64,000 bases of DNA from Sinomonas terrae (GTDB taxonomy: Bacteria > Actinomycetota > Actinomycetes > Actinomycetales > Micrococcaceae). The translations under genes were made by a program, and so were the position numbers. Shown in pieces: positions 1-8,344 of this stretch. The notes below the pieces were generated by a model. That model ran no database searches. It was not told the DNA's origin and saw only the letters and a list, made by a program, of their open reading frames with translations. Numbering within the stretch: the first letter of the stretch is position 1; every line of letters begins with the position of its first letter. Where the stretch lies: contig NZ_JAKZBV010000001.1 in NCBI RefSeq assembly GCF_022539255.1, positions 2,294,001-2,358,000 of the forward strand, in the 5' to 3' direction.

Positions 1-2
1 GG

Positions 3-1652
3 TGGTGGGACGACCTGTGGCTCAAGGAGTCTTTCGCCGAATTCATGGGGACTCTCGCCGTGGAAAGGGCGACAGATTGGGATACCTCGTGGGTGAATTT
101 CGCGAATCGTCGCAAGGCGTGGGCCTATGTGCAGGACCAGCTCCCGACGACCCACCCAATCGTGGCTGACGTTCCGGATCTCGAAGCTGCGGAGCAGAAC
201 TTCGACGGCATCACCTACGCGAAGGGGGCTTCAGTCCTCAAGCAGCTCGTCGCCTACGTCGGCGAGGAAGCGTTCTTCGTCGCGGCCCGAGAGTACTTCG
301 GGAAGCACGCCTACGGGAACACCACGCTCACGGACCTCCTCGACGCGTTGGGCCGCGCGTCCGGCAAACCGATGGAAGCATGGGCGGCTGCTTGGCTCCA
401 GACGGCGGGGCTACCGCTGCTCGCGCCCGAGGTTGAGTACGACGGCGCCCGCCTCGCCCGGGTGGCGGTGCGGCAGACGGCAGTCGACCCTGCGACCGGC
501 ACATCCGTGCCGCGCCCGCACCGGCTCCGCGTCGGTCTCTACTCGCGGAACTCTGACGGCAAGATCGTCCGCACGCACTCGGTCGACGTCGAGGTCGCTG
601 CCGGCCAGGCGGGCGAGCTTACGGAAGTCCCCGACCTCTCCGGGCTCACCTTTCCTGACCTGATCCTGGTCAATGACGAGGACCTCACGTACGCCAAGGT
701 CCGTCTCGATCCGGAGTCAGAGCAGACTGTCCGCAATTCCCTTGGAGACATCGCGGACCCGCTCGCACGCGCCTTGTGCTGGACGGCCCTGTGGCATGAG
801 GTGCGCGACGGTGAATCGCCAGCTCGCCACTACGTCCGCTCAGTTGCACGATTCGGGCCGTCCGAGTCGACCATCGGAGTCCTCCTCACAGTGCTCGACA
901 ATGCCCGGACCGCAATCGAACGCTATGCATCCTTGGCGGAGCGGGAGGCACTGCGGGGAGAGTACCTCGCTGCCGTTGGCGAGCATCTCAAACGGGCCGC
1001 TCCGGGATCCGACGAGCAGCTTGCGTGGGCCCGTGCCCTCGCGCGCGGCAGCCGGTACGGGGGTGGGGAGCTCGAGCTCGTGCGTTCCCTCCTCGAGGAC
1101 GACGGCGGCATTCCAGGCATTGCGGCCGACGCTGACCTGCGCTGGTCTCTGTGGCAGGCCATGGCCGCTCAGGGCGCGGCCGACGAGTCGGATCTGGAAG
1201 CCGAACTCGCGCGGGACGCGACGGCTCGCGGACGAGTGGGCTATTGCCTCGCCCTCGCTGCGCGCCCCACACCAGAGGCCAAGGCGGAAGCGTGGAGAGC
1301 CGTCGTTGAGCGCGACGACCTCTCCAATGAGCTCCTCAAAGCGACGATCGAGGGCTTCGGGCTCGGTCCGAAGGAGCTGAGGCGGCGGTACCTCGACGCC
1401 TACTTCTCCTCTCTGGAGGAGGTATGGGCCGAGAAGTCCAATGAACTAGCCAGCAGGATTGTGACAGGCTTCTTCCCGGACAGCGACCTCGGGCCGGACG
1501 GCAGCCCGGGTGACGACGGCGTGCTGAAGCTCGCCGATTCATGGCTCGCCCAACATGTCGATGCTCCGCAGGCGCTGCGGCGCATCCTCGTCGAACAACG
1601 CGACCACCTGCGCCGTGCCCTTGTGGCCCAGTCCCGCTCCCAGAGGACGTGA
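3..1652 (+). CDS. pepN: Aminopeptidase N, C-terminal part (5' end outside window)
   Basis: This is the C-terminal 549 residues of an M1-family zinc aminopeptidase, which removes N-terminal residues from peptides in the cytoplasm. The reading frame is open from the first bases and begins WWDDLWLKESFAEF. In M1 enzymes this segment follows HEXXH and contains the third zinc ligand (the Glu of KESFAE). The HEXXH itself lies before the window. Next comes the conserved segment GITYAKGASVLKQL, then a long helical ERAP1-like C-terminal domain. The gene is convergent with the lipoate ligase, with a 25-base gap. Family assignment is firm; substrate preference cannot be read from this part. Confidence 0.93.
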   Translation, partial: WWDDLWLKESFAEFMGTLAVERATDWDTSWVNFANRRKAWAYVQDQLPTTHPIVADVPDLEAAEQNFDGITYAKGASVLKQLVAYVGEEAFFVAAREYFGKHAYGNTTLTDLLDALGRASGKPMEAWAAAWLQTAGLPLLAPEVEYDGARLARVAVRQTAVDPATGTSVPRPHRLRVGLYSRNSDGKIVRTHSVDVEVAAGQAGELTEVPDLSGLTFPDLILVNDEDLTYAKVRLDPESEQTVRNSLGDIADPLARALCWTALWHEVRDGESPARHYVRSVARFGPSESTIGVLLTVLDNARTAIERYASLAEREALRGEYLAAVGEHLKRAAPGSDEQLAWARALARGSRYGGGELELVRSLLEDDGGIPGIAADADLRWSLWQAMAAQGAADESDLEAELARDATARGRVGYCLALAARPTPEAKAEAWRAVVERDDLSNELLKATIEGFGLGPKELRRRYLDAYFSSLEEVWAEKSNELASRIVTGFFPDSDLGPDGSPGDDGVLKLADSWLAQHVDAPQALRRILVEQRDHLRRALVAQSRSQRT

Positions 1653-1677
1653 AGCGGCTCCCGCGAACGGTATGCTC

Positions 1678-2736
1678 CTAGGGCACTCGGTAAAGCCACG
1701 CCTCTGTGCCGAACTTGGACGCGGCGAGGCGTCGGGCAGCCTCTCGCGAATCGGGCGAAAGCTCAGTGCGCAGGGCCCCATAGCGCTGCTCGAAAGTTCT
1801 GATCATGGCTTCGAGAAGGTCCTTGCGATCCAATCCGGTCTGACGCTTGAGCGGATCAACTCGCTTCTTGGCGCTCGCGATTCCCTTGTCCGAGATCTTC
1901 TCGCGGCCTATACGCAGGACCTCGGTCATCTTGGCGGCGTCGATGTCATAGCTCATGGTCACGTGGTGGAGCATCGCGGCATTGCCGAACCTCTTCTGGG
2001 CCGCACCGCCGATCTTGCCCTCCTCGGTAGCGATGTCGTTGAGGGGCTTGTAAAAGGCTTTGACGCCTACGGAGGCCAGAGCCTCCATCACCCACGCGTC
2101 GAGGAATGGATAGGAATCGGCGAATGAGAGGCCGTCGACGAGCGACGTGGGCAGGTAGAGCGAATAGGTGATGCAGTTTCCGGCCTCCATGAACATCGCT
2201 CCACCGCCGCTGACCCTCCGCACGACCGTGATGCCGTGCCGGGCCACCCCCTCCGGATCCACCTCATTCCGGTAGGACTGGAACGTGCCGATGACTACGG
2301 AGGGCTCGTCCCACTCCCAGAAGCGGAGGGTGGGCCTGCGCCGTCCCTCCCCCACCTCGCGGGTGAGCACCTCGTCCAAGGCGACCTGCTCAGTGATCGG
2401 CAGGGCCGTCGGAGGGATCACTTCCCACTCGTGGTCCGACCACGTCGTTGCATGGCCGAGGGCGCGGCGAACCGCGACCGCGACAGCGGCGGGGTCAAAG
2501 CCGAACATGACCGCGGATCCGTCCACGGCTTCATGCACAGCCGCAGTGATCGCCACGTTCGGTGCCTCAGCCGAAAGACCCAGGAGCGCCTCGTTGATGT
2601 CGGCGAGCGCCTCGTCCGGCTCGAGGAAGAAATCCCCGTTGATACTCGCCCGGGTGATCACGCCGTCGTCGGTCTCCAGGTCAGCGACGACGAGCTTGCC
2701 GCCCGGCACTTTGTACTCGCCGTGATGTTCAGCCAC
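1678..2736 (-). CDS. lplA: Lipoate--protein ligase family protein, permuted domain order
   Basis: A 352-residue protein predicted to attach lipoate to lipoyl domains of 2-oxoacid dehydrogenases and GcvH. The catalytic LplA/LipB-like fold occupies roughly residues 105-352, with the lipoate-pocket motif RRVSGGGAMFMEAGN and the segment DIATEEGKIGGAAQKR, whose Lys is the expected lipoyl/adenylate-binding residue. Residues 1-90 (GEYKVPGGKLVVADLE...) resemble the small accessory domain that lies at the C-terminus in E. coli LplA. Here it is N-terminal, so the domain order is permuted. The gene stands alone, convergent with pepN and downstream of the rpmE2 terminator. An octanoyl-transferase role is a less likely alternative. 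Confidence 0.85.
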   Translation of the reverse strand: MAEHHGEYKVPGGKLVVADLETDDGVITRASINGDFFLEPDEALADINEALLGLSAEAPNVAITAAVHEAVDGSAVMFGFDPAAVAVAVRRALGHATTWSDHEWEVIPPTALPITEQVALDEVLTREVGEGRRRPTLRFWEWDEPSVVIGTFQSYRNEVDPEGVARHGITVVRRVSGGGAMFMEAGNCITYSLYLPTSLVDGLSFADSYPFLDAWVMEALASVGVKAFYKPLNDIATEEGKIGGAAQKRFGNAAMLHHVTMSYDIDAAKMTEVLRIGREKISDKGIASAKKRVDPLKRQTGLDRKDLLEAMIRTFEQRYGALRTELSPDSREAARRLAASKFGTEAWLYRVP

Positions 2737-2809
2737 CCGACAAGCCTAGTCCAGTCATGGAGACGGACTGGGCACGACAACTCGGGGAGAAACAGCCCAG
2801 GAAAGACTG

Positions 2810-2837
2810 AAGGCGCCGCCCTTCTGGGCGACGCCTT
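2810..2837 (-). terminator. Hairpin terminator after rpmE2
   Basis: AAGGCGCCGCCC and GGGCGACGCCTT form a 12-bp stem with one mismatch and a TTCT loop. It lies 19 bases past the rpmE2 stop. On the minus strand it is followed by a modest pyrimidine stretch, CAGTCTTTCC. Confidence 0.6.
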
Positions 2838-2856
2838 CCCTACAGCAAGGGCTTGA

Positions 2857-3114
2857 TCAGGCCTTCTTGCCGAAATTCTTGAAGCGCGCGTTGAAGCGCT
2901 CGACGCGGCCCGCGGAGTCCATGATGCGCTGCTTCCCCGTGTAGAAGGGGTGCGACTCAGAGGAGATCTCGACGTCGATGACCGGGTAGGTGTTGCCGTC
3001 CTCCCACTCGATCGTCTTGTCCGAGGTCGCCGTGGAGCGGGTCAGGAACTTGGTGCCGGACGCGAGATCGTTGAAGACGATCGGCGCGTACTTGGGGTGG
3101 ATATCAGACTTCAC
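2857..3114 (-). CDS. rpmE2: 50S ribosomal protein L31 type B
   Basis: An 85-residue protein starting (V/M)KSDIHPKYAPIVF and ending FKNFGKKA, a full-length match to type B L31. It has no cysteine, so it is the zinc-free paralogue that many bacteria use in place of the CXXC-type L31 when zinc is scarce. The GTG at 3114 is chosen because it gives the canonical N-terminus and has AAAGGT upstream. A longer in-frame reading to 3201 adds an unrelated tail and is rejected. I looked for a Zur-type palindrome in the 90 bases upstream and saw no convincing one. Confidence 0.95.
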   Translation of the reverse strand: MKSDIHPKYAPIVFNDLASGTKFLTRSTATSDKTIEWEDGNTYPVIDVEISSESHPFYTGKQRIMDSAGRVERFNARFKNFGKKA

Positions 3115-3295
3115 AATGGGACCTTTGCTAGGGCTCTGGATTTTGCCAGAGGCCAGGTGTGAACGCCCACCGATTGGAGGGCCAGCCATGAATTTTAGCA
3201 TGTCCGGTACGGCTCGCGGCTCGCCCAGATGTTCGGGTACGTCGCGTCCGAGGACCGCAGCCTCCGGGAGCAGCAGGGCTAAGAATCCGTGGCGA

Positions 3296-3939
3296 TCAGA
3301 GTGGCTGGGCTAGGCTCAGACGCTGATGACAGGCTCTCATGAGGGCCTCATCGTGGGTGGCAACGACGACGGTAGCACCATGTGCTGCTTCTTCGAGCAG
3401 GAAGTTGGTCACGAGGTTCCGGTTCTCAAGGTCCAGGGAGGCGGTCGGCTCGTCGGCGAATATGACGTCGGCGGAGCGGAACATCGCCCGCGCCAGGCCG
3501 ACTCGCTGCTTCTCGCCCCCGCTAAGGGTTGAGACTTTGTGGGCTGACCGACCCTCCAGGCCGACTGTTCAAGGATTTCTTCGACCGCTGCCCGTTGAGT
3601 GGGCGGAAGACGGAACAGGGGAAGCTTCGAAAGCGCCACATTGTAGGCGATGGACTCCTCGTCGATGAGTCCATAGTCCTGGAAGACGAAGGCTGCGTGC
3701 TGCTGCCAGAACTTCCGACGATGGCGGTCGTCCCATTGGGTAGCGTCCTGGCTGCCGACGAAGACCTTCCCACCGTCCACTCGCCGAAGGAGGCCGAGCA
3801 CGTTGAGCAGCGTGGTCTTGCCGGATCCGCTGGGGCCGATGAGGGCAAGTGCGATTCCCGGCGTGGCGGTGATGCTCTGCTGGTCGAGGACCTCGTGGCC
3901 GGCGATCGTGACGGTGATGTTCTCTGCCGTGATTTTCAA
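3296..3939 (-). pseudogene. Lactococcin-972-group ABC transporter ATPase, frameshifted
   Basis: The first frame (TTG start at 3939, AAAGGAGA upstream) encodes MKITAENITVTIAGHEVL, a Walker A GPSGSGKTT and the Q-loop segment FVFQDYGLIDEE. It loses sense after VEEILEQ. The second frame then supplies GLEGRSAHKVSTLSGGEKQRVGLARAMF, Walker B VIFADEPTASLD and the H-loop ATHDEA, ending at 3296. One inserted base at about 3564/3565 (CAG-TCGGC read as CAG-G-TCGGC) would restore a single protein of about 214 residues, the family's usual length. The gene follows the membrane-protein gene, as in Lcn972-type bacteriocin loci. Either a true pseudogene or a sequencing error; lesions in both neighbours favour decay. 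Confidence 0.85.
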
Positions 3940-3967
3940 CGGAATCTCCTTTCAGGAAGTCGCAGCG

Positions 3968-5974
3968 TCAGGCCCTGCGGGCCAGTGTCTTCGAGAAGAC
4001 GCTTTTGGCGAAGACGACGTGCAGGGCTGCTGAGATTGCCAGATAGAGCGGTATGCCGGTCAGGGTCCACAGGACTTCCGGCCTCTTCGCTCCACCTAGG
4101 GCGAAGAACATGCCCACGGCCACCGTCGCAGCGAGCGCGGCCTCCCATGCGAGTCGGCGTGCGAGGGATTTGAGCCGGGGCCATCCGACCGTGCGCTGGA
4201 CGAAGAGCCGCTTGTTCCTCGAGATGGCGTAGACCATGGCCGACACTGCGATGCTCATCGTGAGTGCTAGCAGCACCAGGACGAACGAGAGCGTCTTGAG
4301 CCCGGCCGACTGATTCTGTAGTTGGCTGTTGTAGAGCGCCGCGTCGGCGATTCGGTCGACGGAGAGAACTGCAACAGAGAGCGGCGATGACTGGAGATAG
4401 TCTCTGACCCACGCGGAATCGGTGAACGTGATGTTCCCGGATGAGAGGAACGCGTCGATGTTGCCATCCGTGAAGGCCTCGGCCGGCTGGTCTGCCACGA
4501 TGATCAGCGGATTCCGGAACTGTGCAATTTCTCCGGGCACAGGGATCTGGGCGGGGAAATCCTCTTGGCCGGTGTAGCGGTAGTATCGGAGGCCTTCAGT
4601 CAGCCCTTCCAGGCTTCGCCCTGCCCGGTTCATCACGCGGAACTGCTCGCTCCAGCTTTCCTGGACAGATTGGGGAAGCGTCTCGTAGCCGAGTCTTTCC
4701 CCCACGGTGCCAAGCAGTTGGGCATCGGATGCATCGGATCCGATCAACGGCGAAATCCTACGAAGGTAATCCGGGTTGACCAGGACGACACCGTCGAATT
4801 CCCCGAGATCCTTACGGTCCACTCGTTCGGGCCGGTCGTTGTCCCGGGGTGCAAAGGCGTACGAGAAGGTTAGCTTCCCGGCCCCTGAAGCCGAGGCGAC
4901 CATGTCGCGCAGAGGTCTCTCGTAGCGGGCGAACTCTTCCTCGCTTCCAGCCCCCGAAAGTCGCAGCGCCACGTTGTCCTTGAGCACCTGCCACTTGGCC
5001 TGCTGATTCGAAAGATTCCCCGCCTGAGCAATAGATGCGCCCAAGACGGGAAGTATCACGGCAACCAGCACTAGCGTCGCCGCCTTCAGGGCCTCGCCTC
5101 CTGAACGGAATTGCCTTTCGGGAGGCTCACGCGAGGCGATGCCGTCGACGCTCGGCCACGTCATGGAGCCGACGCCAAGCGCCGACATCATCATCCCGGC
5201 AACGGCTGTCGTAAGGAGCGCGCCGAGCGTGAGGAGGAACTCCGGCAGATGGGACGCCTTGCCCTGGATCACGATCACAGCCACGGAAACCGCAACGCCT
5301 AGAAGCGCAGGTGGCGCGAAAGACATGACAAGAGATGCCAGGTCTGCCAGGACGATCCTCGGGATAGGTGCCCCGTTCAGGACTTTGAGCGCTCGCGCTC
5401 TCGCCCGGAGCACATACCAAGTGATCACGGTCGCCGCGAGCAGAAGGACGCATGTGAGGAAGGTCAGCCAAGCGCCCGTCTCCGCAAGTGCCTGCCCGAG
5501 GATCTCCACCTGGTCCTTGGCGATGACGTTTCGGCCGACACCGTGCGCATCCAACTACGCGACGAACTCGGTTACCGCCTCATGACTCCCTGAGTAGACA
5601 TAGGGCCCGTTGAGGGAGGCGGATCCGAAATCGCGTGCCGGCCGAAACTGGCCGTGCATGCCTGGCTTGAACCAATCGATGTCCTGCGGTTCAGAGGGGC
5701 CGCCATGCCCGAAGACGTAGAGGGAGCGGGAATTGAAGAAGTCATTTGGATCGGCCACTACTTTTGCGATCCGCAGACCTGACGTGTCGGCGTGCGAGTC
5801 GAGTTCCGAGATAACCGCGTCTTTTGACACCTGACTGTGGGTGAAGTCGAGGCTGGCAATGAAATCTGTGCGCCATGGAAACGCACTTTCAGAGGTTGAG
5901 ATAACGATTCCGGACAGGATCGAAAGAAATATGGCGATCCCAAAGGACGTGAGCCTCACAAGAGCTTTGAGCAT
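3968..5974 (-). pseudogene. Bacteriocin-associated integral membrane protein, split by an amber codon
   Basis: Two contiguous open stretches in the same frame (5974-5558 and 5554-3968) are separated only by TAG at 5555-5557. Read through, they make a protein of about 668 residues: a signal or TM segment near residue 12, an extracellular domain, then TM segments around LTFLTCVLLLAATVITWYVL, PPALLGVAVSVAVIVI, ALLTTAVAGMMMSALGV, AATLVLVAVILPVLGASI, a large soluble loop, and C-terminal helices at LSFVLVLLALTMSIAVSAMV and ALAATVAVGMFFAL. The layout and its position between an Lcn972-like peptide and an ABC ATPase match the bact_immun_7tm/DUF1430 permease-immunity family. The codon after the stop is TTG, with no clear ribosome site, so independent translation of the second part is unlikely. 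Confidence 0.85.
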
Positions 5975-6114
5975 TCGATGTCGTCCCCCGTAGCCGTAAT
6001 TCCAGGTACCGCCTTCATTCGGGTACTGGGTCCAAGCATTGGCAGCCGCGGCCCCAGTCGTCGCAAGTACACCGGTCAGTCAAGCCCGGTCATCACCTTC
6101 TTCGTTTTCATCAT
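5975..6114 (-). pseudogene. Lactococcin-972-like bacteriocin precursor, frameshifted and truncated
   Basis: Behind AAAAGGGGA, an ATGATG start (6114/6111) gives MKTKKVMTGL and then stops (TGA 6076-6078). In the next frame the signal peptide continues as LTGVLATTGAAAANA, followed by WTQYPNEGGTWNYGYG. The (E)GGTWxYG block is the N-terminal hallmark of mature lactococcin-972-family peptides. One missing base near 6080 (CTTGACTG, where CTTG-N-ACTG would give GL-A-LTG) explains the frameshift. The remaining 45 or so residues of a normal Lcn972 core are absent, because the frame runs straight through GGRHR into the start of the membrane-protein gene at 5974. The gene is therefore broken twice. Recognised from motif, leader and neighbours. 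Confidence 0.78.
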
Positions 6115-6657
6115 TCCCCTTTTCCATTTTAAATGTGAATGTCGCACGTCCCTTGACAAGAAGATCAAGCCCTCCTCTGACACCGCGACTATCTGCCAAC
6201 CGCAGTGCCCCGACCCTCTCCCACAGGGGTGGTCCTGTCAACATGTGACCGGGAAACTATTCTGGATTTACATGAAGATTGCCGGGAACCATACGACTGA
6301 ATGTGCGGACCGTGGACTGCATTCAGAACCTAAGTGCCGTTCGCAAACACCTGAGTTCTGCTTATTTCAATTGTTGAAACACGGAGTTTTCGAGCCCAGT
6401 GTCAGGATTAACACGTATTTTGCCAACATCTTCCACTGAGACGCGGCGGCATGGTCCCCGGTGACTACGGGTGCCGATAATGTGGCGTCCGTGTCTCCTG
6501 GAGAGGCTGACTCACTGTCGGGGCGGATGCCGATCGTCGGAGAGGACCATGATTCAGGTCACGATCGTGCTCTTGAAGTCTGTGACTTTGTATCAGTCTG
6601 CATCGGCCGGCGATCCGGAATTAGAAGAGAAGCAGCCGGCACCAGGGGAGCTTCTGA
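6115..6657. other. Gene-free, AT-richer stretch upstream of the broken bacteriocin locus
   Basis: No convincing gene is seen on either strand, and base composition is visibly lower in GC than the rest of the window. It holds a TTGACA on the minus strand (6236-6241), TTGTCA followed by an AT-rich TTTAAAAT nearer the peptide start, and a dyad TTTCAA-TTG-TTGAAA at 6365-6379. It probably contains the promoter region of the Lcn972-type operon and was probably transferred with it. Short readable frames here lack ribosome sites and any recognisable similarity. Confidence 0.5.
6365..6379. promoter_or_regulatory. Dyad TTTCAA-N3-TTGAAA, possible operator
   Basis: Perfect 6-bp arms around a 3-base spacer in the non-coding region upstream of the Lcn972-like locus. 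It may be a binding site for a dimeric regulator, but no regulator gene is nearby and there is only one copy. Confidence 0.3.
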
Positions 6658-7551
6658 CTACCTCGCCGCGTAGAAGGCCACAGCAGACGCGGCAGCGACG
6701 TTAAGCGAGTCCACGCCGTTCATCATCGGAATGGTCACCCTCGCGTCGAGCAGCCGATCGGTCTCGGGCTTGAGCCCGTCTCCCTCGGTCCCGAAGACCA
6801 GCACCAGGTTCTGATGATCCTGGGCCACCAGCTCATCAAGGGTGATGGCCCCCGCCCCCAGGGACATGCCTGCCACGAAATAGCCCGCTTCCTTCAGCTG
6901 CTGGATCCCCTGCGGCCACGGGTCGATCCGCGACCACGGCACTTGGAAGACTGTGCCCATCGAGACCCGGATGGAGCGGCGGTACAGCGGGTCCGCACAC
7001 TGCGGCGTCACCAGCATGGCATCGACTCCGATCGCCGCAGCTGATCTGAAGACGGCCCCGACGTTTGTATGATCGGTCAAGTCCTCGAGCACTCCGATTC
7101 TCGAACGCCCCGGCCGACGAGGGCGATCAGGCTCTTGTGCTTTGTAACCATCGACGTTCGTGTGGTCCTCGGTGTCTTCGAGAACGGGGACGCGGTGGGC
7201 TTTGGCAAGCAAATCCTCGACCGGAACCGGCGCGGGACGGTGCATCGCTGCCATCGCACCCCGGTGGAGATGGAAGCCGGTGATCTCCTCTAATAGCTCG
7301 GGCGCCCCGACGAAGGCCGGCACGTCCGGAAACCTGTCCAGCACGTCTGCGAGGCCATCGAGCCACTTCTCTGCGAGAAAGAACGAACGCGGCTTATGGC
7401 CAGCCTCCAACGCGCGCCGGAGCACGCGCGACGATTCGGCGATGTACAGACCCTCGGCTGGCTCCCGGACCTTCCGGAGGTGCACGTCCGTCAGACTCGT
7501 GTAGTCGGCTACCCGCGGATCATCCGCCCCCTCAATGCGGACGACGCTCAC
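6658..7551 (-). CDS. TrmH-family (SpoU) RNA 2'-O-methyltransferase with an internal duplication
   Basis: A 297-residue SPOUT-class methyltransferase predicted to 2'-O-methylate a nucleotide of rRNA or tRNA. The N-terminal substrate-binding domain starts VVRIEGADDPRV. The catalytic half has motif 1 (DHTNVGAVFRSAAAIGVDA), motif 2 (LVLVFGTEGDGL) and motif 3 (IPMMNGVDSLNVAAASAVAFY), which form the knot. Oddly, the sequence preceding motif 1 occurs twice: VLEDTEDHTNVDG near residue 123 and VLEDLTDHTNVGA near residue 154, with a 20-residue linker rich in Arg and Pro between. This makes the protein longer than is usual for the family. The start ATG overlaps the tauE stop (ATGA). The exact RNA target is unknown. 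Confidence 0.88.
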   Translation of the reverse strand: MSVVRIEGADDPRVADYTSLTDVHLRKVREPAEGLYIAESSRVLRRALEAGHKPRSFFLAEKWLDGLADVLDRFPDVPAFVGAPELLEEITGFHLHRGAMAAMHRPAPVPVEDLLAKAHRVPVLEDTEDHTNVDGYKAQEPDRPRRPGRSRIGVLEDLTDHTNVGAVFRSAAAIGVDAMLVTPQCADPLYRRSIRVSMGTVFQVPWSRIDPWPQGIQQLKEAGYFVAGMSLGAGAITLDELVAQDHQNLVLVFGTEGDGLKPETDRLLDARVTIPMMNGVDSLNVAAASAVAFYAAR

Positions 7552-8342
7552 GCCACAAGCTTCCCGAGGAGGTTGATGAGCGCGACGACGCCGAGAACCA
7601 CGATCACAACGCGAAGGACGGTCGGCGACATCCGCCGACCGATACCGGCCCCCAGGAACCCGCCAAGAAGCGAACCAACCGCGATCAGCAGCACGACTAG
7701 CCAGTTGATCCTGTCGAACGCCAGCAGCAGGTACGAAACCGCTGCGATGAGGTTCACGACGAGGCTCAGGATCACCTTCACCGCGTTCGCCTGCTGGAGA
7801 GTGCCATGGAAGAAGATCCCGAGCACCGCCATCAGCAGGACTCCCTGGGCGGCCGTGAAGTACCCGCCGTACACCCCGATGACGAACACCAGCACGTAAA
7901 GGATCAGCGGCAGCTTCTGGTGGTCAGCCTCTTCGGGGGTCACGTTGGTGAGCGCCTGACGCCGCTTCGCCCATGCCGCAAGACGCGGCTGGAAGATGAC
8001 AAGCAGGATCGCAACGACCACCAGCACGGGCGCAACGAAGCCGAAGACGCTCTCCGGCAGGTGGAGCAAGAGGATCGCGCCCAGAAGGCCGCCCACGAAG
8101 GAGACTGGCAGGAGCCGCACCAAAGTGCGCCACGAGCTGGCGGCCTCGCGCCGGTAGCCCCAAGCCCCGGAGAAGCCGCCAGCCACGAGGCCCATCGCGT
8201 TCGAGATGATCGCGTTGACGGGCGGGTAGCCCAGCGCGACAAGGACGGGGAAGGTCACGAGTGAACCCGAACCGACGATGGTGTTGATCGTTCCAGCCCA
8301 AAGACCAGCGACGAAGACGAGCAGGTCTCCCCAGATATTCAC
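7548..8342 (-). CDS. Sulfite exporter TauE/SafE family membrane protein
   Basis: A 264-residue integral membrane protein with about eight hydrophobic segments in the two-repeat arrangement of the TSUP family. The N-terminal repeat carries GLWAGTINTIVGSGSLVTFPVLVALG and the second carries GVYGGYFTAAQGVLLMAVLG. Members move sulfite, sulfoacetate or related organosulfur anions; the substrate here is not determined. It starts with GTG at 8342, two bases after the ABC ATPase stop, and its stop overlaps the methyltransferase start, so the three genes are likely one transcript. No sulfur-metabolism gene is adjacent. Confidence 0.88.
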   Translation of the reverse strand: MNIWGDLLVFVAGLWAGTINTIVGSGSLVTFPVLVALGYPPVNAIISNAMGLVAGGFSGAWGYRREAASSWRTLVRLLPVSFVGGLLGAILLLHLPESVFGFVAPVLVVVAILLVIFQPRLAAWAKRRQALTNVTPEEADHQKLPLILYVLVFVIGVYGGYFTAAQGVLLMAVLGIFFHGTLQQANAVKVILSLVVNLIAAVSYLLLAFDRINWLVVLLIAVGSLLGGFLGAGIGRRMSPTVLRVVIVVLGVVALINLLGKLVA

Positions 8343-8344
8343 GA

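Noticed and set aside
3115..3200. Zur box upstream of rpmE2
   Set aside because: Expected from family knowledge, but no palindrome close to the Zur consensus could be seen.
5555..5557. TAG as programmed readthrough or a recoded codon
   Set aside because: There is no pyrrolysine machinery and no reason for recoding in this family; lesions in both neighbouring genes make simple decay the better explanation.
6461..6704. Small plus-strand frames near the trmH-family gene end
   Set aside because: No ribosome site or similarity, and they overlap the methyltransferase 3' end.
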